From positions 126,121,324 to 126,185,323 of the forward strand of contig NC_134460.1 in NCBI RefSeq assembly GCF_047948215.1: a stretch of 64,000 bases of DNA. The letters run 5' to 3'. How positions within the stretch are numbered: position 1 is the stretch's first letter; the number at the start of each line of letters is the position of its first letter. Source of the DNA: Lycorma delicatula. Its lineage: Eukaryota > Arthropoda > Insecta > Hemiptera > Fulgoridae. The notes under the pieces were generated by a model that saw only the letters and a list, made by a program, of their open reading frames with translations, did no database searches and had not been told where the DNA came from. Made by a program: the position numbers and the translations under genes. Of this stretch, positions 1-11,044 are shown one piece after another.

Positions 1-363
1 AGGTCAATTGAGAAAAAGGTGAGATTTTGATAAAAACGTGATTCGTAAAAAAATGACACGAATTTGAATTATTTAGAAATAGTTTAGCGGTGTATTATGT
101 CCTTTGGAAGAGAATTCGGTTATTGTCTTCGACAACGCTTCTTATCATTAAACAAAAAGAATTCCAGCCGTGTTATAGAAAAACAATGATATCAAGATGT
201 GGCTTAGTTCAAAAGGAATAATTTTTGAAGACGTTTAAGTTAACGTTCAATCATTGCAAAGGGTTTCGCGTATTAAAAGTAATTATAGTCCGTATAAAAT
301 TGGTTTGACACACAATGCCATATTGGTAAATCGTGTTTCTATTCGGCTCCTAACGAATATGTT

Positions 364-528
364 TGCCGGCCTCCGTGGCGCGAGTGGTAACGTCTCGGAC
401 TTTAATCCGGTTGTTCCAAGTTGGAATCCCGGTCAGGCATGGCATTTTCATACGCTATTAATCATTCATATCATCATCTGAAGCAATGCATAACGGTGAT
501 TTCGGAGGTTAGAAAAAACAAAAAAAAC
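364..528 (+). mobile_element. tRNA-derived SINE, + orientation
   Basis: A GC-richer head carries a pol III A-box-like motif (TGGCGCGAGTGG, 376-387) and a B-box-like motif (AGTTGGAATCC, 419-429), spaced as in tRNA genes. It is followed by a short body, the tail block GAAGCAATGCATAACGGTGA and an A-rich end near 513-528. The sequence after the B box (GGTCAGGCATGGCATTTT) recurs in the SINE at 45 kb, and the tail block recurs in the SINEs at 9.7 and 19.7 kb. It does not fold as a functional tRNA, so I call it a SINE rather than a tRNA gene. The short ORF reading through it is a chance ORF. Confidence 0.75.
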
Positions 529-845
529 GAATACTTAGTTGTGTGGTTTCAGTGTTACTATTTGTGAATTTTGTTTTTTGCTTTTACATAGCAAAGAACG
601 CTAAATGACCAAAAAACGATTGTTTGGCCATATATGTGTAAAAAAATAACGTAACAAAGGATTCTTTGGTCATTATGTAGGGATATTATTTTCTGTGTAT
701 TTGGTTATTTCGACTTTTTTTGTTTGCATAGTCTTAAGTCTATCTGGGCTATAAGAAACTTGGGTGTTTTAATTCATTTACTGTAAGTCATCCTTCTTGG
801 TGGCTTTTCTTTTTGTTTTGGTGTTTTTTTTTTGTTTTTTTTTTT

Positions 846-1365
846 AATAAAATGCAGATGTTTTAGCTGTTAAATATAATTCAAAGAAATTTGTTACTTA
901 ATCAGTTGTGATTTTGTTTACATTGGCAACGGCCATACGGGCTCTTTGTAATTGGTCGTTGTGTTTAACAGCGGCCATCTTGCATTGATCTGATTGGTTT
1001 TCCTTTGTTTACATTTCCATCTGATTTATTAGCGTCTTATTTATTAAAAAACTGTACAAATTAAAAATAGATAGATAGATTTATTATAAATAGATGAAAA
1101 CAATCTTTGATGAGGGTTATATATCGTGCTAAAATGTTTTTTTATCGTGTTTTTTTAAAAAATAAAATACAGATGTTTTAGCTGTTAAATATAATTCAAA
1201 GAAATTTGGTCGTTGTGTTTGACAGCGGCCATCTTGCATTGATCTGATTAGTTTTCCTTTGTTTACATTTCCAAATAAAAAATGTATAAATTAAAAATAG
1301 ATAGATAGATTTATTAAAAATAGATGAAAACAATCTTTGATGCGGGCTATATATCGTGCTAAATT
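846..1365. repeat. Local direct duplication (two copies, 846-1135 and 1161-1365)
   Basis: The two segments share AATAAAATRCAGATGTTTTAG, the block CAGCGGCCATCTTGCATTGA, the TAGATAGATAGATTTATT run and the ending ATATCGTGCTAAA. The second copy lacks about 80 bases between the first two shared blocks. Copies are nearly identical elsewhere, which suggests a fairly recent tandem duplication. I see no coding sequence in either copy. Confidence 0.8.
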
Positions 1366-2568
1366 TTGAGCTCAATCCGTGCAGAACATTTTGAGTTTTT
1401 GAAGCCGTACACAAACGAACTTAACATTTTTATATATATAGATTAAAAAAGTCGCTTTGAATTTGCGGAAGTTTTCTTTTAACGCCTTTTGCAGCTAATT
1501 ATCATCGTCTCTTCAGTGGGGTATCTGATTAAATGAGTGCTACATTAAGGAGCTGATAATTAGTTCAAAAGTCCTTTGCAAGAAGCATTTCAGTACTTTG
1601 ATAATGAATGAATCATATAATATGTAATAACTTAATATACTGTTATCACATTTACGAGTAATACATGTATTTTTTTAATATAAAAATTAAAAAACGTAAC
1701 AAAAAACTAAAAAACACAAGGCAGTAAAATTCTGAAATTTAAGACTAATCCATAAATTTAATGTCGAATCAATTATCTTGATCGACGTATCCATAGGATT
1801 CATGTACTATTCCATCCTTAATTTTGTGGCGTTGGTTACGTGCGAAGTTTTATATCAGACTCAACCTGAAACTAAATTTATTAATAGACATCTAAAACTT
1901 GTAGTTGTTTGTGCCGTATTATTATTATTTTTATTATTATTATTATTATTATCTCTTTAACGTAATTTTACTGAAATAAGTTAATTTAAAATCTATTTTT
2001 AAAATAGTTTTAATTTTGCTTTACCTTTTTTTATTTCAATTGCTGTATCTTTTCATAAACAATATTTATGAATTTAAAATTGTAAATATTTTCCCACTTT
2101 TTAAATGAAATTGAGAAAATGTTTGTATAAACATTTATATAAATTTTAAATAATAAAGGAGTAACCCACAAAATTGTTTGAAAGTGAGTTAGGTGAACTG
2201 TTTCAAGTTATAAAATAAACCACTTATGAAAATTGGTTTATGTCTGCGTTAGATAACACCAGCTTTCAGTTTTTAGATCGTTTATAATTTGTACTAAAAT
2301 TACATTCATTTTGCTATCAACATGTAATGGATAATAAAGTTTCAACCCCCATCAGCTAAAAGGTTAAAAGCATCAGGGATTTTAGTCTCTATCGTTTACG
2401 TTCTCAGGTTTAACTACGGTACCATCTCCACAGTATTAATAAGAGTGTAGGAAACATATATATATATATATAGATCTACATTTTCTACACCATATATTAC
2501 CCATATATTCATATCGTTACGTTGTTACATTTTATAAAATTTTCCAAGTGTTACTATAACACTCACAC

Positions 2569-2570
<2 letters not shown>
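1366..2570. other. AT-rich stretch with no recognised gene
   Basis: Only low-complexity AT-rich DNA is seen, including a TTA-repeat run near 1917-1955 that creates a false leucine-rich ORF and a TA run near 2457-2472. No domain or splice structure could be supported. Confidence 0.6.
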
Positions 2571-2622
<52 letters not shown>

Positions 2623-2623
2623 G
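2571..2623. repeat. Compound microsatellite (AC)n(AT)n
   Basis: An uninterrupted AC dinucleotide run to about 2606 passes directly into an AT run ending near 2623. Likely length-polymorphic. Confidence 0.95.
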
Positions 2624-2731
2624 TCTGTTTTCACGTCCTCCACTTTACTTTCAATTCCATCAAATATTTATTTATTGTTAATTCTAGTAATGTAAATTAG
2701 TATCAAATTAAGTAATAATTTTCTCAAAATA

Positions 2732-3040
2732 ATAGACCCAATAATTACGACACAAAATTACATCAATTTTCTGCCATAACTCGGCTACTTATTAACCGGT
2801 TTAAAGAAAATAAAATGTCATTTTATTCAAATTAAAAAAAGGTTTAATATTTTAGCAAAACATAATTTTTTATAAAATTAATATTTTTGGAGATATAACG
2901 GATTGAAAAATAAACATGGCCGCTATTTTGTAATTTGCGAAGGTATTTAAGTACTGATTTTTTGCTAATTTTAAAACTTCATTACAAAGACGCTTATCAA
3001 AAATTAATGTGATTTGTCTCTCCGAACTTGAGATATAAAC
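2732..3040. repeat. Dispersed repeat, copy A (pairs with 7077-7380)
   Basis: This 0.3-kb block aligns in the same orientation with 7077-7380. Both start ATAGACCCAATAATTAYGAC, share TTTTAGCAAAACATAA and ATATAACGGATTGAAAAA, and end near AACTTGAGAT. No inverted termini or coding capacity is evident. It is probably a non-autonomous element fragment; the family is not recognised. Confidence 0.75.
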
Positions 3041-3940
3041 TTTTATATAAAAATAACAAAATGGTGGACGTGGGAAGAACAAAGAAGAAATTGCCATTTT
3101 TTCTACGGATGATTTTTGTTTAGTCTTACAAGTAGAATCCGAAAAAGTATAGCCAACTCACCATTTTAGAAACACTGCATATTTTAAAAGCGAATTATTT
3201 TAATTTGTTTTTAAAAACAAGTGTTCACAAATGAATACATAATTAAATTTTAACAAACAAAAATAAAACTCATTCTTAAATTTTATAACAGAATTATTAA
3301 TAATGGTTATTTTAGAAAACACACACAAAAACTAAAATCCTCTTTTTTCTGTTTTTCATTTCTCCTTGTTATCTTTATTTTTCGCCGACAACGATATAGG
3401 TTTCCCTCCTGAATGTAGAAAAGACGTAGATTATTTATATATAAGCGCCAATCTCTAAATTTTCATGTGCTCATTAAACAAAACATAAAATTTGTATTTA
3501 TTTAAAGAAATCCTATAAAGAAAATATATTTAAATGATTTGGTTAATTCAGTACAAAAGAAATTATCAACAATTATATAGTGATTATCATCATATCAAAT
3601 CATAATCTTCTATTTTCAGGCATACCTCAGGTATATTCTCTATATTTTTTTTTTTTTAAGCTTAACTATAACATTATTTATTATTAAAGAGTATGAACTA
3701 CAAAGTAATTCTATTTACAGTGAATGAAAATCATAAAAATAGAGGAGTATTAAGAATTTTATGGCGTTCATCTTTTAATGTTGCTATAGCAGCTAAAATT
3801 ACCCTAAATAAGATTACAACTGAATTTAATCAATAAAGTTAAGGAGGTACGTTACCCAACTAAATAATAAACAACTAATATTTACAGTTCCAATAAAAAC
3901 ATTCATATGTAAAATTTGTTGAAGGTATGAAAAAGATTAA
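3041..3940. other. AT-rich stretch with no recognised gene
   Basis: AT-rich sequence between the dispersed repeat and the LINE copy. No domain, repeat array or structural RNA could be supported. Confidence 0.5.
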
Positions 3941-3946
3941 TTTTTG

Positions 3947-6286
3947 TTTTTTTTTTAGATTTTTAGGGGCATCGACTACTTTGGTCATTAGCCCCATCCC
4001 ACTTCAAAAAAAATTTAAAAAAAGGTTCAATGATTCACATTCTCATGAATCAAAAAATGTTTAAAAATTTACATTTTCCTATAACTTCGAATCCAAAAAA
4101 TTACTTCCTAGGCTTTCCTTTCGGCCATCCTTTCTTCCGCCGTTTTTCCATTCTGCGAACGGCCTCAACTTCCGATGACAGTGTGTCTGAGGCCTTGGAC
4201 ATGGCATTGTCTTCTCTTTCTGATGCCAATGACGTTCGCCGGCGTACATCAGGTGATGAAAGCTTCATTGGTGCTGTTAGCATCGTTGCTATGGAATCTA
4301 AACTAGCAAGCGATGCACTTTCCGCGGCTGATGAACTGGATTCTATCTCTACTGCAGTGCTGGGTCCAGCTGAAATAGATGCTCTCGCTGAAGCTGTTCT
4401 TTGAGCTTTTGGAGGCTCCATTGTTGTAGTTTTTATATCATCTGCGTCTGGTGCTTTTTCAATAATAACTTGCACCTCCATTTCGGTAGACTCGGATTTT
4501 CTTGTCACAATTTCCTTAGGCTTGTGACTAGACGACGGAGTGATCTGTTTATCTTTGTCAGATAAGTCAAGATTTTTAATTTTTACGCTAGTTGGTGGCT
4601 TTACGATCACAGATTTGGCTGGTTTTTTAAACGGCGCTGGTGCATCTCTCATGTCAACGGCGTCGGTCCGGGGATGAGCCTTCTCATCTTTAATTTGTTT
4701 TCTCTGATGAGTGGACTCAATCTTTGAATCAATGATTCTTTCAATCATTGTCGCAAGACTTGGTGCCATCGTGTTAAGCAACTGTTACACATTAATTTTA
4801 GATGTGGAAGGGGCAGTCGCTGCTTCTGCATAAGAAGTCGATGGTCGAGGAGTACGCTGATTAACAATTTTCTTCGCTTCAGGATAGCTGACCTTTTGAA
4901 GCGTTTTAACTTCCTGAATGGCTGTTTCTAATTTATATGTAGGGCAGTTCCTTGAACGACAGTTGTGGTGCCCTTTACAGTTACCGCAGATTGGAGGGTC
5001 TTTACATGGGTCACCCTCATATGTTTTCGGTTCACACATACATATTTCCTGCGCTTCACATCTAGCTGCTGTGTGTCCGAATCATTGACACTTAAAACAT
5101 TTCATCGGCTGTGGAATGAAAGCCCGTACATCAAGCCGATGGATGCCAGCTCGCACCTTTTCAGGCAGGTTAAGCCTATTAAATGTTAAAACATGCGAGG
5201 CTGAAGGAAGAACTTCACCATTTCTTCGCATGGTTAGTCTGCGACACTGAGTCACTCCCTGACTCAACATTTCTTGTACAATTTCTTCTTCTGTACAATT
5301 TAGAAGATCGCGACAAACAACAACTCCTCTGGATGAGTTAAGTGTGCTATGCGGTTGGACAGAAACCGCAAATTCACCGATCTTCTTCAACGCCTGAACT
5401 TTCTGGCTTTGCATGTCGTTGATGGTTTCGACATGCAATCCATTAAAAGTTTTACGAATTTCCTTAATAGGACCACCAGCACAATTTGTTATTTCTCTTG
5501 CGATTAGAAATGGACTAACTTTTTGAAAGTTTCCATTCTCCTTTGTAATAATTAAAAATCTTGGTTTTGGAGCAATATTTCCAAACAACGACTTTCTCAA
5601 TTCCTTACTGATTTTGTCGGCATCTCTTTTGATTTTATCTGACTCCTTGCTTTATTCCCCTTCGCTTGTGGCGAATCGGAGGTTTCTAAACGAGGGTGTT
5701 TACGTGCACCCTCTGCCACGTTAGTTTGTTCAATATTCATGAACATTTATCCCTTCTGTAGCAAGGCTAGCCGCCGGGGTACACCCTCACTCCACACTCC
5801 AGGGCTACTAACCTTGGAGGTCCGATCCGGTACTCCGGTGGAACCGGCATATGTCCTGGCAGAGAGCGAATGCGCAATCTCTGCACTGACTCCAGGCTCC
5901 TACTCACCGAAGCTTTCAGAGCTCCCATGCACCGACATACATGGGCACCATTGCTACATGCTTGCCATCGCAGGGGGCATGTGGACAACGGAAGGGTCTC
6001 CGTTACACCTGCAATTACATTGACTCTGGCCGCCACATCGCTAGCTCTAAGTTTGGTATATGTCCACCTCCTAATCAATTAATTGTTCATGTCCTGCAGG
6101 TAGCCGAAAAATCCAATCCGTCTGTTGACCTGAAGATGGAGACAGGTCAATAAAGTAATACATCCGAGGAATTTACTCGGAACCCCGTTAGCCAGCTATA
6201 AGTATTGTACATAAGTACAGCTGTTACCGCCCTGGACGTGGAACATAGGTGTTGTGTTCCGGACGTGGGGATTACCTACCTCAGGG
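3947..6286 (-). mobile_element. Non-LTR retrotransposon copy carrying ORF1 only
   Basis: Read on the minus strand, this copy has a GC-rich 5' region (about 6286-5741), a gag-like ORF1 with a CCHC zinc-knuckle region (5740-4101), a short 3' UTR of about 150 bases and a poly(A) tail, seen as the poly-T run at 3947-3956. There is no endonuclease or reverse transcriptase ORF2 between ORF1 and the poly(A). Just before the tail is a stem-forming block with the arms GGGGC and GCCCC (about 3967-3996) that also occurs in the SINE at 45 kb. Possible target duplications (AGATTAATTTTT near 3934 and AGATTCAATATTTTT near 6279) are weak, so the 5' boundary is approximate. Confidence 0.8.
4101..5740 (-). pseudogene. 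LINE ORF1 (gag-like, CCHC zinc knuckles), inactivated
   Basis: ORF1 proteins of this kind bind element RNA and help assemble the retrotransposition particle. From 5600 to 4101 one frame of 500 codons is broken by only two in-frame stops. A TGA (5082-5084) lies inside the zinc-knuckle region, in CFKCQ*FGHTAARC. A TAA (4782-4784) follows KINV. Both are consistent with C-to-T changes. The likely start ATG at 5740-5738 (MNIEQTNVAEG) is separated from the main frame by a one-base frameshift near 5650. A second knuckle-like cluster, PPICGNCKGHHNCRSRNC, follows. The C-terminal part is rich in Ser, Thr, Lys and Pro and ends in a basic tail, KGWPKGKPRK. The clean reading frame suggests a rather young copy. 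The exact LINE clade (jockey- or I-like) is inference. Confidence 0.85.
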
Positions 6287-6289
6287 CAG

Positions 6290-7076
6290 ATTCAATATTT
6301 TTATCCTTTTATATAATATTTATAAATCGTTTTACTTAAAATTAATTTTAGCGTTTAATAATTTAATTATAAATTATTATAAACTTATAATTATTTTTAC
6401 TGTGTAAATTAAAGCTTTAAATTATGGTACACAAACATAAACTTTAAACAAATTATAGGAAAATTAAATCAGGTCATTTTAAAAGGAAATTGAGGTTAGT
6501 ATTTTAAATAATACGAAGTGGAATCGGATGAATAATGTTGAGATAAGATTTCATTTAAGAAATGGGATAGAATAGACTGTAAAAAAGGATTAAAAGGATA
6601 AAAACAAAATGGAAAGTAGAATTGAATGAATGACGAGTTGGTGAATTACCTTACGATGAGATTAGGCTGTATTTGTCATCGGCAAACTGTAGGAAGAGAG
6701 GCGTATTGGATACTGATGAAAAAAACCCTTTGTCCTGGTTTAGAGTAAGCTAACAGTTACATTTTCTTGGAAATCAAAGTTACAGCCATATAACCCAGGC
6801 AAGTATTGCTTTTCCTCTGGTATTTTCAGCTACCTTTCTTTAGTTAGGATTTTAGTTACTACTTTTATATAACATCCCAAAATATTTTAATTTGACATAC
6901 TTTTAAACTATGTTTTCTGATTGAAATTATACCTTAGCATAGGATTAATTAACAGTTTTTTATAACTTTTTAAAACAGGCAAATTTTCACACAGGTAACT
7001 TTTATCATATGACAAACCATTTTAAAATGTTATATGTCTGTGTATGTGTATGTGTGTATTATTATTATTATAATGT
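6290..7076. other. AT-rich stretch with no recognised gene
   Basis: AT-rich unique-looking sequence with a short TGTG/ATT simple run near 7040-7070. Nothing codes here that I can support. Confidence 0.5.
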
Positions 7077-7380
7077 AATAGACCCAATAATTATGACACA
7101 AAATTACAACATCAATTTTCTGCCATAATTTCAATATTTGTTAACCGATTTAAAAAAATAAAATGTCATTTTGTTCAAAATAAAGAGCTTAATATTTTAG
7201 CAAAACATAAATTTTAATTAAACTAATATTTATGGAAATATAACGGATTGAAAAACAAACATGGCATTTTGTAATTTGGGAAGGTATATAAGCCCTGATT
7301 TTTTCTAATTTAAAAAATTTATTACCAAGATTCTTACCAAATATTAATGTGATTCGACTATCCAAACTTGAGATTATAAT
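7077..7380. repeat. Dispersed repeat, copy B (pairs with 2732-3040)
   Basis: Second copy of the 0.3-kb dispersed repeat, in the same orientation, with scattered substitutions and a small deletion after AAACATGGC relative to copy A. It is followed by TA-rich low complexity. Confidence 0.75.
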
Positions 7381-7545
7381 TTATTAGTATATTAAATAAT
7401 ATATATGTGTATAAATATATATTTCTTAAGAAATTAAATAAATAAGAAACTAATAAGGATCGTAAAGGTAAAATAATCTTCAACTTTAACATCGGTGGAA
7501 GGATTTAAATTTAAATTTCACCAACATCTTGCCAGTTTTTTTTTA

Positions 7546-8197
7546 ACTTCCTTGTACAAAGTAAAGGAAGTATTGTGATCGCGAAAAATATTTGTTTTCA
7601 GATTTCAACGGAAATATCGATTTTGACTAGTATGTACTAGTATGACGGCTGTACGTACATATCTCGCATAACTCAAAAACGATTAGCCGTAGGATGCTGA
7701 AATTTTAGTTTTACAACTGTTGTAACATCGAGTTGTACACCTTCCTTTTTGATTGCAATTGACTGAACCAAAAGTGTCCAAAAAAGCCCAAAATCACAAA
7801 AAATTTGGATTTTTTACTTTTTCTTAACTACAGTATTAAGTCCTCATTGAGAGCTTTTCAACGATATATCATAAATGGTACTTATTTTCATTAGTTCCAG
7901 AGTTATAACCAAATAAAATTTTGATTAATGAAATATTTGGATCTTAGGGGAAGACACATCGGTTCGAATCAGACTTCATCTCTTCTTTTTTAACTTTTTT
8001 TTTAAATTTAAATATATTGATTTATTAATAATTATTAACCTCACATTGAAAAAACGTTTTACGATGAATAATAATTCAATAATAACAAAAAAAATATATA
8101 TGAAAAAATATCAGAAGTTTTTAATGAAATAAAATTTTATATACTTTTCATTTCAAAAAAAATGTATAAATGTAATTTAATAGGCAAACAAGGAAGT
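7546..8197 (+). mobile_element. Non-autonomous repeat with ACTTCCTTG termini, copy 1
   Basis: The element begins ACTTCCTTGTACAAAG and ends CAAGGAAGT, an imperfect terminal inverted repeat of about 10 bases. Inside are blocks shared with the copies at 28472 and 31679: ATTGTGATCGCGAAAAAT, CTCAAAAACGATTAGCCGTA, GATTGCAATTGACTGAACC and GGAAGACACATCGGTTCGAA. No long ORF is present. The shape suggests a MITE-like DNA element; the superfamily is not determined. Confidence 0.8.
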
Positions 8198-9721
8198 CAT
8201 TTGTTACTCATTTTTTTTATAATGTTCAACAAACATGAAACTTAGTAGTCATTTCCTAGACAACTCAAATATATTAAACACCAAGTAAATTAAAGTTAAA
8301 CTCTTTTGCGTCTTAAATTTCAACATAGCAGACGTTAAAATTAGACTGAAATTATTGCTAAATTTTACTCTTTAAAACTTATTAACAATATTATTCTGTG
8401 CGTTGTCAATAAATTGATAAATTACACCCTGATTTACTTTTTTTCCCTCGGTAATAAAATTACGACGTAACAATTATTCTATTAACGCGAAATATTTCTC
8501 GCTGGTTTAAGCGAGATATTCTTCTTCGGCGCCACTTACTAGTTTTTGTACAGCCTGATTATTTCATTAAATTTCAAATCACATTTTGAAAGGTCGTCTC
8601 TTAAACAAAATAGTTTTTTTTTACGTAATTTCTTTCACCCGGTAAACTAGCTTAAATATAATTTTAATATTTAACCACTGAACTTTCAAATCTGAATAAA
8701 TATTTCGAGGTTATACAGTGAACAACATAAAACCGAACCCGTAAATTAATTTTTGGAATTAATAATCTAACTTCTACCATTTAAACTTGAAAAAGTTGCT
8801 ACAGTGCAGTATTTCTACCGAATTTTTGAAGAAAATTACGGTATTATTTTTGGTCGCATAGTGTGAGTGGAGGGGATGAAAATGAATTTTCTTTACGTTT
8901 TCAGGTACGAGTACGAAAATATCATTCACTTATATTGTGGTCTCCTTATATATTTATTTATAAATATGTGTATAAAACTTTATGGCTCAAAAATCTCCAA
9001 AACTACTGAATCAATTTCACTGAAATTTAGATATGCTGCGGTGGTACATCTGAAATGTTGCATATGAAAATTTTATGAAGAGTCGTTCTTGAGTTACGCT
9101 CAATTTAAGATCGAAAAAATTTGAGCGGGGCAAGTTAGAAGCGCGATTCGTTATGATGTTGCAAGTTGAAACGTGGAAAAAATAAAATGAAAAGTCGGGT
9201 TTCTTGCGCATAACTGTGCAATATTTGTTTGTATTATTTTTAAAAATTAGTTAAATGAAACTTTACTAACATGATAACCAGTAAATTCTGATGAGCAATC
9301 CAGTTATTAAACAAATCGAAAAGTTTAGAATCTTCTCTTTTACAGCTTTCAAGCACTTAACATATTCAGTTATCTAAACCTTTAATTTTTATTATGTCAA
9401 TAAAAAAAAATTGAAAATTTTCTGAATGTATCCTTCGTTGAAAATTATTTTGATTTTAAAATCTTACGGGCATTACTATAAATTTTATAATTATTTTAAC
9501 ATTTAGAATATTTTTCGCTCTCTTTTATAAACTTTGTTTAAAAAACAGACGATCTAACTCCATAATAACTTATTCATTGACTGTGATTCTATCTTCCATT
9601 AGCAAGATTTAAAGAGATCTTTCTCTTATCACCCAGTACCAACCTGGAACCCTTCCTTTGCCAAATTATTTCTTACTCTTCAAATATATTCTTTAAAATA
9701 TACCCTCTTATTCTCTTTTGT
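8198..9721. other. No recognised gene; possible decayed repeat near 8930-9230
   Basis: AT-rich sequence. The part at about 8930-9230 has slightly higher GC and phrases such as TTGAGTTACGCTCAATTTAAG that look like a degraded dispersed repeat, but no second copy lies in this window. Small ORFs here look random. Confidence 0.4.
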
Positions 9722-9935
9722 ATCTTAAACCATCGTAAGGTATTACTTCAGAGGATGAATGAGAATGATGTGTGTGATTGTAAATAAAGTGTAGTCTTGT
9801 ACAGTTAAAGGTCGATCATTTCTGAAATGTGTGATTAATTGAGACCAAAACACCAAAGAACACCGGTATCCACGATCTAGTATTCAAATCCGTATAAAAC
9901 TGTCTTTACTAGGATTTGAATGTTAGAACAATCCA
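9722..9935 (-). mobile_element. tRNA-derived SINE, reversed (copy 2)
   Basis: On the minus strand, a B-box-like ATTCAAATCC near the head is followed by a body (CGGATTTGAATACTAGATCG, GATACCGGTGTTCTTTGG) and the tail block CATCCTCTGAAGTAATACC. The same body and tail occur at 19700-19880, and the tail alone at 364-528 and 24319-24356. Confidence 0.75.
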
Positions 9936-10855
9936 TTTCGAAATATACCCCGAAATATCTCATACAAGTCTATTTTCCTTTAAATTTAATGAAAGGCTGA
10001 TATTTTAAACCACTGATTAAATATATTTGATCTAGCCGAGAAAAACTTGGCTCCTCCTAGATAACGAACCGGTTCCAATTTTGCATCAGATGACGATATC
10101 TCTAATGTGATTTATCGTCAACAAATCTCTGATTTATCTAATTAGATGTGAGCGAAAATAGCTGAAAACATTCGAAATTATTTTATTCCTTTACCGATGA
10201 ATGTAGATGCCGGAAAAAATAGTTTCATATTAGTCATTTAATCTTTTAATGAATAAATTGTTAGGAAAATAATCTTCTATAACCTTGCATTAATATAGAA
10301 TTAGCCTAAAACACTTTTAGAGAATTTCATACATTCATTTATGGTAGATTTCCAAGAAAAACTTACGTTATATAATTGTTTAAAGTTTAAATCGGTAAAA
10401 AACAAAACAATTTTTTAACAATAATTTTCCAAGTTTTTGAACGAATCTACTTTATTAATAGTTTTAATCACATGAGAATTTATTTAGCCAAAGGTAGTAT
10501 TTTATCGAATTAAATATAATAATAACCCGGTAAAAGCTCGGTCAGATAGCTTGGATGATGTAACCCGTTATATTTTTGTGTAGTCTACGTGTATTAAAAA
10601 GAAAAAGAACAAAACAGCGAGAAAATCTGCCTTTTTTTTAGTATTTGTAATATTTTATCTCTGAAAGTAATCTAATATTAATCGCATAATTAAATTTTTT
10701 ATTTCAATATAACGATTCTCTAAGGATAGACAATCTCTTTATTTTATATTATAAACCATCAACAATGAAGAAATTTGCAAATAAAGAAAAACTTTTCGTG
10801 ATATTACTGATAACTTTGTCCTATTTTGGCAAATTCTGATAAACAATATGAATAG

Positions 10856-10886
<31 letters not shown>

Positions 10887-11042
10887 GTGTGTGTTACTTT
10901 TTTAAATAATTTTTTTGTTAAATATTAATAACTACTAGCTACTCCCTAATATCATTATTTTTTTATTACAAACTGTATGAATTACAAATTATTTTTTGTT
11001 ATAAAAGTTCTTTATACGTAATGTAAAACTTTTTTTTTATTT
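9936..11042. other. AT-rich stretch; (TA)n run at 10856-10883
   Basis: No gene is supported. A TA microsatellite of about 28 bases lies at 10856-10883. Confidence 0.55.
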
Positions 11043-11044
11043 TA

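Noticed and set aside
376..429. Functional tRNA gene at the SINE head
   Set aside because: The A and B boxes are present but no acceptor stem or full cloverleaf forms, and an A-rich SINE tail follows.
1778..1960. Leucine-rich hydrophobic ORF
   Set aside because: The hydrophobic end comes from a TTA microsatellite.
4030..4404. 124-codon + strand ORF
   Set aside because: Antisense shadow of the LINE ORF1 on the minus strand.
5739..6153. Overlapping ORFs on both strands
   Set aside because: They lie in the GC-rich 5' region of the LINE, where long open frames arise by composition; none has a recognisable domain.
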